A stretch of DNA of 64,000 nucleotides from contig NC_087377.1 in assembly GCF_963675165.1 (NCBI RefSeq), positions 6,014,042 through 6,078,041 on the forward strand, in the 5' to 3' direction. This stretch comes from Halichondria panicea. Lineage: Eukaryota > Porifera > Demospongiae > Suberitida > Halichondriidae. Both the position numbers and the translations under genes were made by a program. The notes below the pieces were generated by a model, which was not told where the DNA came from, searched no databases, and saw nothing but the letters and a program-made list of their open reading frames with translations. Below, piece by piece: positions 45,985 through 56,365 of this stretch. Each line of letters starts with the position of its first letter. Position 1 is the first letter of the stretch.

Positions 45985-47274
45985 ATGGATGAGGCTAAGT
46001 TGCTGAAGATGTATAGTCCTTCCCTAGTATTCCCTTCTCTACCAATGCTTATCAAGCGTCAAATACACCGGAGTCTCAAGAGATGGATGTGAACCACACA
46101 CCTAGAGATTCTGGTAATAAATAGATATTTTATACGGTGTACTGTACTGTACTGTACTGTACTATACTATACTAAGTTCAATTAAAGTTTTTCCCATCCA
46201 GACGATTTGCCACTATCATCGTCCGTGAACCAGTCTGTTAGGCGACAACTCTTGATAAAAAAGAAGGTAATAAAAAGTTCGTATTGCTGTGTGCGTCCCT
46301 GACCGGCGACTTGCTTTGCGGGTCTTGTAGGCAGGGTTTGTGTGTGTGTGTGCCCTGACCGGCGACTTGCTTTGCGGGTCTTGTAGGCAGGGTTTGTGTT
46401 TGTGTGTGTGTGCCCTGACCGGCGACTGGTCTTGTTTGTGTGTGTGTGTGCCCTGACCGGCGCGTGTGTGTGCCCTGACCGGCGACTTGCTTTGCGGGTC
46501 TTGTAGGCAGGGTGTGCGTGTGTGTGCCCTGACCGGCGACTTGCTTTGCGGGTCTTGTAGGCAGGGTGTGCGTGTGTGTGCCCTGACCGGCGACCGGGTC
46601 TTGTAGGCAGGGTGTGTGTGTGTGTGTGTGTGTGCCCTGACCGGCGACTTGCTTTGCAGGTCTTGTAGGCAGGGTGTGTGTGTGTGTGTGTGCCCTGACC
46701 GGCGACTTGCTTTGCGGGCAGGGTTTGTGTGTGTGTGTGTGTGTGTATTGTGATTCCTTGTAGAATTCAAAAACAACTAATGAGGTTCGAAAAAAACGGA
46801 AAAGATATCGTGATTATAAGAAAAGACGTTTTAGTTCTTGGAAAAAAAGAAAGGATGATTATGAACGAGCTGTGCAAGTAGAGATTAGCAAAGCAGCAAT
46901 TGCTGAAACTTTGCTCCGAGAAAACAAAAGGAACATAAAAAACACGAAAACTGTTTTACATTGTCAGGAGATTGAAAAGGAATTCTTAAGCTTAGACAAG
47001 AATCAAACCAGTGTCGCAAAAGACAATTGGAAGTGGATCAGTCTGTGTACATAATGCAGCTAGAGAATGATAGAGACCAAGCCATACAGAACGCTCGTTT
47101 GTATAGAGACCTGCCGAGAGAAGTAAGTCAGAGAAAAGACATTTGTACAATGAGATGTGCAGAAAAGTTGAAGTAGTGAGAGATAACTTTCGAAACAAAA
47201 TCATAGAATGTGGTGGACAAATTGTGCATATGGCAATGAAGGCAACAAATTGTAGCTTCACCTGATTCATGTGT
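45985..47274 (+). pseudogene. CACTA-borne coiled-coil gene
   Basis: Candidate start ATG at 45985 (MDEAKLLKMYSPS), then a frame change to AYQASNTPESQEMDVNHTPR before a donor near 46113. Exon 2 (about 46202-46267) reads DDLPLSSSVNQSVRRQLLIK. An intron holding a minisatellite follows. Exon 3 from 46764 is strongly basic and helical: EVRKKRKRYRDYKKRRFSSW, then a coiled-coil run through AETLLRENKRNIKN and, after a frameshift near 46990, RKRQLEVDQSVYIMQLENDR. The end reads HLYNEMCRKVEVVRDNFRNK and stops at 47274. The function is unknown; a basic region plus coiled coil would suit a DNA- or partner-binding factor. It is convergent with the transposase. The last exon is duplicated in reverse at 43481-43777. 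Confidence 0.55.
46291..46748. repeat. Intronic minisatellite, unit about 55 bp, nine copies
   Basis: Units read CCCTGACCGGCGACTTGCTT, TGCGGGTCTTGTAGGCAGGG and a GTGTGTG run of variable length. About nine copies, some shortened (46440-46470). It lies wholly inside the intron of the coiled-coil gene (donor about 46268, acceptor TTCCTTGTAG before 46764). Confidence 0.9.
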
Positions 47275-47350
47275 ACATGTGTTACGTATACTATTGCCTT
47301 TTCATGAGATATTATCTGCGTGCACGTTAATATAATAATTATTAAGTACA

Positions 47351-50300
47351 TCAAGTATAATTCATGTACAAGATTGGACTGTAAAGTATGTACAATGTAC
47401 CTAGCGTATAATAATAAATGATACAAGTATACAGTACGTATACGTACATAGTATATATACTTAGTCTAGTATTGTCAAGTTCAACAATTAAGTCGTGCCG
47501 CTTTATGACTGAAGATATGTTGACAATGGGGTAACTTTCGCCAATCAAGCGTCCAAAGTCATACCTCCTCATTGAGTAAGCAACTCGAGACCTAATGCAA
47601 CTTACAGGCAAAAAATGCGTTTCTGAAGTCGTAACGACAGCCCATACTTGAGTTGGAGAACCAAACCACACTTTGGCAGGGTGTTGCACAAAATAATGTG
47701 GCTTAACCACACCACCATAGGAGATGTCACAACAGAAAAAGTACTGAATCTCAGCTAAGGATGGAGTAGCAACAGAAGGGTCTAGCGGTGAAATCATTAC
47801 TACGGAGGATGCACTGTATCTACTTTTGCAGGATCCAAGCGTGTATCCATTTATGCGAATTGAAGAGCACCTCTTGATTAATGGAAGAATTTCAAACTCC
47901 TCCGTAGTAATACCCGCAATTGATACAGCATTTCGCAAAATTAGCAGATCATTAGGCTCCAAAATTGTTTCAAACAATGGTGGAAGACAATGGTGGAAGA
48001 GGATTTAAATGTACTCCAATTTCATCCAACAAAGTGTGAGACAAAGACCCCTTACTAAAGCGATGTCGTTCCAAAAGAGGGACAAAATCTTTACAGAATT
48101 CTTCTGGCCAATGTAAAGTACCATTTCGATGTATAACAAGGAATTTTCTCATTATTTGAGGAGGAATGTTGTGAGAGTTGGTATGAAATAATTCTAATAT
48201 ACCATTTAGCCGTTCAAATGCAAAAAGCCAGAAGGAGTATACGGGCCCAAAGTCTTCAATACAGGATGCTAGATGACCGTGTAAATGTAAATTGATGGTG
48301 CAGGTGCAATACTCTTTACCATAGAGCTTCTCAAATGCTACACAGAATGAAGAATTAAGCAACTCGTCAGCGTTTTGACCTCGCGGCTGCACAAAAGATG
48401 ACACGCTCTAACAAATAAGTGCCAGCAAGTTCTCTAGGGAGAACATCTTTAAGGGCTGACAGAATTGTCCAGTTTCGCCATTGCTCCGCTGTAAACCCAG
48501 AAAATCCAGAGGCAATCTTACTTGGAATTCTGCCGACGTCGCTGGGAGTCACAAAGCTGTCGACTGCTTGTTGCATTGCCAGTAATTTCTTTGAATCTAT
48601 TAGTTTTAATGAAGACCATACATTCATCATAATAATGCTTACTAGTTCCTAAAAGAAGATTGTGCATTGGGTCTATTATAGTCATCGAAATATGGCAACT
48701 CCAACAGAATAGAAAATCGGCAACCATGACTTCTTTCAATAAGCATAGTAACGGTCATATCCTGTATAGTCTATTTTCTCACCAAAGGCGTTCGTTGTAA
48801 ATGGCTTAAAGCATTTTGAGCATCCAAGTGTAGCACTGTGCCCAACAAAGCCACGAGCAGCAGGGATATCACATGCCACACAGGTAAGAGCACCACGAAC
48901 CAAAACTGATGAGCCACTAGCAGTTTTCATTACAACACCCTTTTCATTACAACACCCTTACACCCTTACACCCTTCCATAGTTCAAGTAAGTCGAACACT
49001 AGTGGCTGTAGAAAAGAATTCATTGTACGAACAGGTACAATTATGTTATCACTTAAGTATCGCTCATTACGTGGCAGATTCTGCACAGCAATATACATAG
49101 CTCCGAGTGAATACACAGTTTTTTTGTAAGGCTGAAACCAATCGACATTCAATATAAAACAAAAGTTATATGGTAGGTCCAAGAAAGGTTGTCCATTATA
49201 AGTTCGAAATTCCTTCCACACTTTCCCATCATTTATATGTCGGAATAACCATCGATTGAAGTCCGGGATCGCCATGCTTCTGACTTCTTGAAAAAATCTG
49301 GCCTTTGAACTAACTCGCTCAAGGATTTAATGAGGCTGAGGCTGTTGTAGCAATAAACTGAGTTTGGGTAAAGAGTGGATGCAGTTCTTACTTGTCTTAA
49401 AAGTAATTTTCCACAAGGTTTCCGATGAACAGCTTGTACATGATTAGGATATCGAACAAATCCACACTGCTTGGAAACGCATTTTCCATTCAAGCCTCGT
49501 TTCTTGCATTCATCTATAGCGTATAAACTTTTACAAGTAGGACAGCATACCCATTTTTGAAATTCATCGACACTTCGTCCGGCAAGTTTTCTCGCACCAC
49601 AAATAGTCTTTGGAAGGTGCTGACAAAACTCCATGAGAGTATCACTACCAACCTTTGAAGTAAGAAAAAGAAGAAAAGTTGACAAAAAAGCAAGTAGTAC
49701 ATTGGCCCCTGTATCAGATAATCGAAATAGACTTTGCCACAGCAATAGAAACATCACATAGAGTCTCAGCAAGTTGTAATGAGGAATTACTGTCAACTGA
49801 GTTCCATTATACGACATTGGGTCGTCTTCAGAATCGTCAACCATACCTATTTCTGTAAAATGGCCAGATTCCATCTGAGGAAAGAAATGATATACATCTT
49901 CACAGGACAGATCTTACAAAGCAAGCACTCGGAGCTAGCTATATACCCCATAATTATTGTACATAATTATACATGTAGTACCTCAAAATCGTCACTGTTC
50001 ATCATTCGATTCAATTTCCTCCTCTTCCTCTTCGAAGGTATCTGGGGAGGTATCTGGTGTCGCTGATGAGTCGCGATCAATATCCATATCCGTTTCTTCA
50101 AAGTTACCTACCGGTATGCCAATAATGATCAATATGTTATTATTACGCTACAGGCAGATAGGCCGGCCTGCTGCTTGCACAATATCATGTTAAATTCACA
50201 CATCATATCAACGTTAAATATGATTCTACGTACCTTCTTCAAGGTTGAAGTCATGAGCATCTCCATACAATCTAATCCGCTCCTTGCTCCATACCGACTT

Positions 50301-50414
50301 GGTTGAGTCATAGTATAACTTTTTGTGTTGATAAAAGGTTGTTTTAGATAGCACTTTGTCACAGTGGCCACACCAATACTTAGGGGTTCTGCTAGCATCA
50401 GATCCAGACATCAT
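47351..50414 (-). pseudogene. CACTA transposase (Transposase_21 with DUF4218-like part)
   Basis: The ATG at 50414 opens the first exon (WCGHCDKVLSKTTFYQHKKL). An acidic exon follows (about 50105-49980, EEEEEEIESNDE). The next exon (49874) holds YNLLRLYVMFLLLWQSLFRL and a CxxC pair (CCPTCKSLYAIDEC). Continuing: FILNVDWFQPYKKTVYSLGA, VQNLPRNERYLSDN, SFLQPLVFDLLELWKGV; CVACDIPAARGFVGHSATLG; then MTIIDPMHNLLLGTSKH, the usual catalytic neighbourhood; then the DUF4218-type block LHGHLASCIEDFGPVYSFWL with FAFERLNGILELFHTNSHN; and a C-terminal part (47977 on) with EIQYFFCCD. Frame changes near 49260, 48950 and 48700 break it. The true stop is probably near 47480-47351. The protein would cut and join the element ends in the nucleus. 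Confidence 0.85.
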
Positions 50415-50501
50415 TGAATTATAGACGCAATCCTATTTAATGCACATGATAATTGACTTGTTGTCTGGCAACTATATTGAGCCACGCCCTAAAGCCTGAC
50501 C

Positions 50502-50568
50502 CCAATTTTTGAGCACGTGCGGTCTGAACAACACACTGTTGTTCAGACCGCACGTGCTCAAAAATTGG
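50502..50568. promoter_or_regulatory. Perfect 31-bp palindrome in the divergent CACTA promoter
   Basis: Arms 50502-50532 and 50538-50568 are exact reverse complements with a 5-base loop (ACACT). The core GAGCACGTGCGGTCTGAAC contains CACGTG. It sits 88 bp upstream of the transposase start (50414, minus) and just before the first accessory-gene coding (plus), where a shared promoter would be. It could be an operator-like site for the element's own protein; that is inference. Confidence 0.75.
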
Positions 50569-50569
50569 A

Positions 50570-51775
50570 ACTACCACTGATACCAACTGACCATGAATAT
50601 GGACCCAATATTCCTCTCACCAACGGTACACGTGTCAATCTATTTGATGATCAAGATTTGAGTGATCTGGAATTCGAAGCTGAGGTTGCGGAGCAAGATA
50701 GCCAACAAAGATAGCCAACAACACCAATATCGACCTGAAATGCATGAAGACCCTTCATTTGGAACACCTCATTATCGAGAAAAATCTACTTTTACTTCTC
50801 CAAATACCTCTGGTTTTTCGTCAATATTATCAACCCCTCATTCTCATGCCGTGAGTTTTAGGAGTGATGTTGAAGACAGAGCCCACTCAACACCGAATTC
50901 TTGATTTGATCTTCGTTCAATTCTTCAAGAGCAGCAGTCAATCCCTCAAAAAATTCTCAGCAATCCAGAAACTATCCAAAAAACACAAAGGAGAGATTAA
51001 AGAAGCTTGAGTCAGTGGGTTCGACACCTGCGTCAAGCAGTGTGAAAAAGAAGCAAGCAGTCACACGTACTTTGTCTGTAAGTTACTTAAATACTACTGT
51101 ACCTTGTACTGACACAATATATTCTATAGTCGAAAGTTCAGATGGTTCACACTGCATTGGAGGAGAAGATTCGACCTGAGAAAAGGTAGTTAAGTGATTG
51201 TTTTATTTACAGTTCCACGTCTGACCACAACAAGGAGGTGCGGAAGAAGATTGTAACTGGGTTATTGAGTCAAAGTGATTGTAATTTTTCTGAAAAAGTT
51301 ATCATTGGTAAGATGTATCACGCATTGTTGTCTGACTAATACAAACACAGCTGCAGTGGCTAGATGCTACCAAAATCTGCGCCGGCAATGGACACCAACA
51401 AAGAAAATATCGGTCACGAAGGCAAAGGGCAAGTTGTGTACTTCTACTTCTAATCATTGCTTCATAATTATCATTCAGACATTTGAGCGAAGGGGCCATG
51501 TAGTCACTGAGAAGGAGCAGAAAAAGTACTGGAGTCACCTATCTCACTTGTACATCCTCAGATGAAAACAAAATCGTCTTACACAAATTATCCTGGAGGT
51601 CGGATGGTTAGTTGCGTTTATTGTATGTTGTTTCAGGTCTCAATAAGTTTTTAAGCACTCTCAATGACCGAGCCAAGAAATTGTCACCTGATACGTTGGC
51701 AGCTAAAAAACAAAGAATTGTTGGAGAGCCATCTGCATCCACTGCTCCTCAGGACGGGCTGTAAAAGGTACACCT
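50570..51775 (+). pseudogene. CACTA accessory (DNA-binding-like) gene
   Basis: Coding starts without a clear ATG just after the palindrome (ELPLIPTDHEYGPNIPLTNG, then FDDQDLSDLEFEAEVAEQDS). A Ser/Thr-rich stretch follows (FTSPNTSGFSSILSTPHSH). Later exons read KERLKKLESVGSTPASSSVK, then KVQMVHTALEEKIRPEK, SDHNKEVRKKIVTGLLSQSD, VIIAAVARCYQNLRRQWTPT, RGHVVTEKEQKKYWSHLSHL, and HKLSWRSDGLNKFLSTLNDR. The order and the WRS.GL..FL tail match the accessory gene at 18969-17741. A 13-bp duplication near 50698 (GATAGCCAACAAA) puts a stop in the first exon. Confidence 0.65.
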
Positions 51776-51956
51776 ACATGCACTCTTGATCTTCTCTAAT
51801 TATAATTATAGTCAACCGTTTTATTTGAAAACATGGTCCAATTCTCTATACACACTCAGAATTAATAAAACTCAATTTTTTTTACAGGCATTCCCTGTGC
51901 AAGTGTGATCATGGTAAGTGTATATCTGCCATTTATAAAATGTGAATTCACATGTT

Positions 51957-52053
51957 CGCTCTTTGTGTAGGTGCTTCTTCGTCAAGAACTGAACTGAACT
52001 TATTACGCTCTTTGTGTAGGTGCTTCTTCGTCAAGAACTGAACTGAATTCTTG
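51957..52053. repeat. 49-bp tandem duplication
   Basis: CGCTCTTTGTGTAGGTGCTT and what follows occur twice, 49 bases apart, nearly to the end of the unit. This is the longest member of the window-wide set of short tandem duplications. Confidence 0.9.
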
Positions 52054-52441
52054 AACTGAACTTATGTCCTTGTTGCTTTTCAATGTTATATAATTATTAC
52101 ACATGAAGATGATTGGCAATTAATTTACAATAAATTGGTCGTTAGTTTCCATGTAGTTTACACATAATAATCCAATATTTTACGAAGCAGTTACAAATGG
52201 TTTACACAAAGATCACATAATGTGTAGATGTGTGTGTAGATTTAGTTCATTTACGAACCACAATAGTTTACAAATTATTTTACACAGTGTAAACTACCCC
52301 ATTTGGCCCTGTGTTAAATATTTTTGCCGACCACAAATACTATGAAAATTTGACGCATGCGCAGACAACTAGTACCAGGTCCAGTTGTTCGCCTAACCGT
52401 TATAAAGCGAAAACTCGGCCTGGGATCGGGGATCGAGGCTA

Positions 52442-52823
52442 CTGATCGAGGCTGTCCAAATTAAAATGATATGGAATTTTGTTATAATGATATTCATACA
52501 CGTAACGCCATCATACACGTGACGCCATCGCTTTGGAATGTTTATCACGTGCGTGGGTGGAAAACGTCTGCAATTACTAGTAAGGGCGGAGCTTGGATCA
52601 AGTTGACCGTAGCTATAGTTGATCGAGTAAAATCCTTGATACCTAGTAGCTAAGATACCTAGTAGCTATTAAAGGCCTTAACTAAGACTATTAGATAGTA
52701 GAGAACTTGTTTCCTGCTGCGCAAGACAGAGTGCAGCCAAGCAAAAAAGTTAGGAGGAGATCTCAGGGACAATTCAGGTAAATATTAGCTTGTTGTTTGT
52801 ATAGACCATGATTACCTATGAAT
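52442..52823. other. Non-coding stretch between two elements
   Basis: No gene recognised. A tandem duplication of GATACCTAGTAGCTAA is at about 52638-52668. Confidence 0.4.
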
Positions 52824-53273
52824 CGATTACCTTAGATGGGCGTGCCCGTCCCCGGCCATAAAAATGGGGGGACGGGTTTCAGCCCTTCGTTCTGCTGCAC
52901 CGCGTACTAACTATGAATATTGGGTGCGCTCCTGACCACAGAGCTCAGGTGTTAATTAGAGTCCACATGGCTTCAGTTTTGATTCTGTCTCCACTAATTG
53001 TGCTGTTCTACGTTAATAATGTTCTACGTTAATTATGGCGCACCCCATCTCCATATACTGCTTTGGTTGTGGAACTGATCTAACTAGTTCTCTCTGTTCC
53101 CACAGAGAGAAGATCTCTCACTAGTGAACTCAAGTTTGGAAAGCCTTTGTTGTGGATGAACCTTGACTGCATACTGAGTGGTGATGGTATCCAAGAAAGA
53201 GCTGGTAAATTAGTAGGAAATGCCAATCCACCTACGAAAGATATTCAAAGCTACACGACATCATACAAAATAA

Positions 53274-56200
53274 TATGAAGAAGGCAATTGATGCAATGCC
53301 GGGTGTTTTTCCTTCATCAACAACATTAGCCCCACCTTTAGCAAAGAAACCTCGTCTAGGCAGGTCTTTTAGCAATTATGCTGGCCATAGCAGTAAAACA
53401 TCTCAGACTGCGAGCAGCGAGTCTCCAGACGTTGTTGTAAGTTAATAGTCTGAAATGTTGCATGGTGTGTATTATAATTGTATAATCCTCAAATTTAGGT
53501 TCATGTCTCTTACAAGAACGCAAAGAAGAGCTATCCCCTCACTCCTAATCGAAAGCACTTAACAAAAGCGATAGCCATTGCTGTCGAGGCCATGAAGGAT
53601 AAGTCTGTCAAGAAATACATATTGAAGCTTGTCGGACAAGAAATATTCGAAGTGAAGTGTATGGCATCCGACAAGGTTAACTCAATCCTTCAGAGCACAA
53701 ACGCCGATGACCTGAAATGTTTCTCCTGGAATTCTCTGCTTACTGAGCTCACACAGTTTGCTCCCTTGATGTCCAGTGTTCTAGTTTCTGCTACCAAAAC
53801 TCGAGCACCTCGTTCTATTACCAAGGCAGTGATCGGTATGTGCGCAGCAATCATTCTCAAACACAGAAACCCTAGGATGAATATCGTTCAGAAAATTAAT
53901 TCACTGATCTTGTACGCTGGTCATAGTTCAAAACAGGTGAGTTTCGTTAAAACTATATAATGTATAATAATTATAGATCTGGTATCGGTATATAGGTGTA
54001 TCAACGCTTGAACCCCCTCAACCTAACTGTGTCTCACGTATCGATGATTCGAGTGTTGGCAAAGGTAGGGCTGGGTTATGATGCCAGGGTGAAGGAGTGG
54101 AGAGACTCTCTTCTTGCCACTATCACTGACGAGGATGAATTAGTAAGCGAAAAAAATGTTTGTATAGACATAATTCTGTGCATGCAGTATTAAATAATTA
54201 TGCTACTTCACTTGCATTTATAGACTACACAACAAGCTCCTTGGTCAAAATCAACAGAAGATGGTGCAGCAGACTCTGATGACTGTTCGACTGACAGTGA
54301 TGACTCGTGGAAACAATTTTCCCCAATGACATCTTCCTCTTCTGAAGATCATGATAGTGCAGACGATACTGGTGATGAAGACCTTAATTAATGACAGTGG
54401 TCATTAATTTAGGTACCTGCTCCCGATCAACAGAAGAAGAAAGTAGTGGTTCAAGCAGTAGAGGTGTGCATATAATATGTAATTTTGCTACATAATTACT
54501 TATAATTATTATTGTGCTAACGTCAAGCAAGTTATAAACGTTATGCAGGTGGTGCTACAATGTTCCGTATTTGTGGTGACAATATTGACAAGGGAGTCAA
54601 GCAAAGGTACATGCGAGTGGGTGTGAAAAGGTTTCATGCGTATGCTGTCTCTGACAGAATCGACTTCTCGAATCTCAGTGAACAAGTCATCCCGACTTCA
54701 CAAATCTGTCCTGATAGAATTGCTGCGTCTTTAGTTGAGGACGACTTGGCAATACGCAGAAACATATGCACACTTATGTCTCGTGTGCTTTGTGATAATG
54801 TTACGTTCTTCAAAGCTTCTTTCGTCGATCGCCATATAAAGCATGATTTTTATTACCAAATGTCAAAAAAATCTGATGTGGTAAGTAAATCCCATATCTA
54901 TTCAGCATCCCATATCCCATATCTATTCAGTACTGCATGTGCTGGTTCCTCTAGGGATTTTTGCCAAGAATGAAAACAAAGGGGAAGACATGGTAGCTAT
55001 AATGGAGCATTTCCATCAGTATGTACCCATCAAAAAGATCAGCTGTGATCGGTATATGCCATGTATTGACAAGACAGTCAAAGTATCAAATGCGTTGGGT
55101 CGCCCTATACTCTTCAGCTCTTCAGTGGAGACCAACTGACTGCAGCAAGAGCTCGAGGGGCGCAGAAGGCCAAAGTTAATTCACCCTCACCCTCAGCTAG
55201 ATTTGTGGGTCTGGTTCCCATGGCAGAAGACTGGCATACTAAAGTTGCTTTCCTCAAGGTAACTTGTGTCATATACACGCATACATGTTGAATTTAAATC
55301 ATCATTAATTGTGTAACATAACACCTATTTTAAACGAAAAAGATAATTTGGAAGTACTTCTACTCGGAAAGGTCAGCTTCTGAACATGGAACTATGTACC
55401 AAATACGGAACAAGTTGATGTGGTGAAATCACCAAAGAATGACGTGAATGACGTGAATGCCTGTGAGGATTTCATTGAAATTGTCACTGCCGGCCACATT
55501 GTTGCAGCTGTATTGAGATTGAAGTCAAAAGATGACACTCCTACTGATGATAAACTGCTAAAGATGTGTGGTTTAAGTCAAACGAGGAGAGCTTAATGTG
55601 TGAGCTGTGTATGATAAATGTGTATGCTTCAGTTACAATGGTTTGAATTGTGACTTAAAAGCGAGTTCTAAACGAGATGGCATTTTCAGCTACCTTCTAC
55701 GACTTGGGTGTTTCTACCTAGAGTTTTCCGACGCTATCAGAGAAGGAGATGGTGAGCGCATCCTGCGTTGCTGGAAATATCTTATGCCAGTATTTTACGG
55801 TTCTGGATCTAAGAATTATTGTTGTGAGTCGGTGAATTTACTTCTTCAACACCTGTACACATTGTCACCAAGGCTTTCAGCACAGCTAATATGGAGTCGG
55901 TTCGTAAACATGAATGGTAAACCAGGGATGAATATTGCGGGTGATTTACATACATGCATACGAGCTCAAGGTGTTAATAGAACAGCTAAGGCAATTCAAA
56001 GAACTGGGAGGGCAATCGGCACAATATCACCACTGCTTGATCAGTTCGATGAAGATAACAGTATTACACATTCAAGTAGTAGACAAGAAAGACAAGCAAA
56101 ACCTAATACACAAACAGATATCGAAGTTGTAGCCGAGGAACTTGTGAAGTCTCGTGGGTTTATAGTAGAAGATAACCGAAAGCACCTAACGTTCCCACGT

Positions 56201-56278
56201 GTTAGGAATGTGCTACATTCCAAAACTAAAGATGAACTAATGACCTGGATTTTAACCAAATTGCTTGATAAATTTTAG
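53274..56278 (+). pseudogene. DUF6589-type protein, candidate transposase
   Basis: Exons read in order. About 53277-53438: MKKAIDAMPGVFPSSTTLAP. 53500-53936: KKSYPLTPNRKHLTKAIAIA, CFSWNSLLTELTQFAPLMSS. 53996-54140: RLNPLNLTVSHVSMIRVLAK. Then acidic exons (54225-54390). From 54560: MFRICGDNIDKGVKQRYMRV, HAYAVSDRIDF, DNVTFFKASF; VPLGIFAKNENKGEDM; SGDQLTAARARGAQKAK; VPMAEDWHTKVAFLK. Last (55640-56278): DGIFSYLLRLGCFYLEFSDA, YCCESVNLLLQHLYTLSPRL, QLIWSRFVNMNGKPGMNIAG, RTGRAIGTISPLLDQFDE. The GDN(I/V)D, GDQLT and NLLLQ..YTLSPRL.AQLIWSRF blocks are marks of DUF6589. Breaks: an 8-bp tandem duplication at 55110-55125 shifts the frame at GRPILF, stops occur near 55420-55600, and a deletion sits after GDLHT. 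Acidic residues in GDNID, GDQLT and AEDWH could be catalytic; that is inference. Confidence 0.75.
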
Positions 56279-56365
56279 TTTGATTTTGTTTACAGTTCAA
56301 AGAAAGCGTAATACGACTTTTCCCAATCATCAAGCATTATAAAAAAAGTACGATTGCACGCGCAA

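Larger units (their letters stand above)
45735..52313. mobile_element. CACTA (En/Spm-type) transposon, 6579 bp, complete
   Basis: Terminal inverted repeats: the left begins CACAGGGCCAAATAGGGTAG and the right, read inward, CACAGGGCCAAATGGGGTAG, both continuing TTTACA. The 3-bp target duplication is TTA (45732-45734 and 52314-52316), as expected for CACTA elements. The uninterrupted sister at 33478-33500 shows the empty site with one TTA. Subterminal regions hold repeated GTTTACAAA and GTGTAGACT motifs in both orientations (45750-45935 and 52190-52300), like the TnpA binding sites of En/Spm. Three genes lie inside: plus 45985-47274, minus 50414-47351, plus about 50570-51775. Confidence 0.95.
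44912..52441. mobile_element. Second copy of the 1.1-kb Mutator-like element, split by CACTA
   Basis: The left part (44912-45734) and right part (52314-52441) together match the 1093-bp element at 32516-33608, including the TAGCCTCGATCCCAGGCC end and the TGACGCATGCGCAGACAACT right inner edge. Copy 2 has several small deletions in the left part. No 9-bp target duplication is visible (flanks CTTCAATAC and CTGATCGAG); the right edge carries a local GGGGATCGAGGCT repeat that may have overwritten it. Confidence 0.85.

Noticed and set aside
46291..46748. Regular repeats with short spacers, CRISPR-like at first glance
   Set aside because: Spacers are GT runs rather than unique sequence, the repeat is intronic, and the genome is eukaryotic.
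46216..46776. A 186-codon minus-strand frame of HTHT/PACK-like repeats
   Set aside because: It is the antisense reading of the intronic minisatellite, not a gene.
44912..52441. 9-bp target duplication around the second 1.1-kb Mutator-like copy
   Set aside because: Flanks CTTCAATAC and CTGATCGAG do not match; the right edge is locally rearranged.
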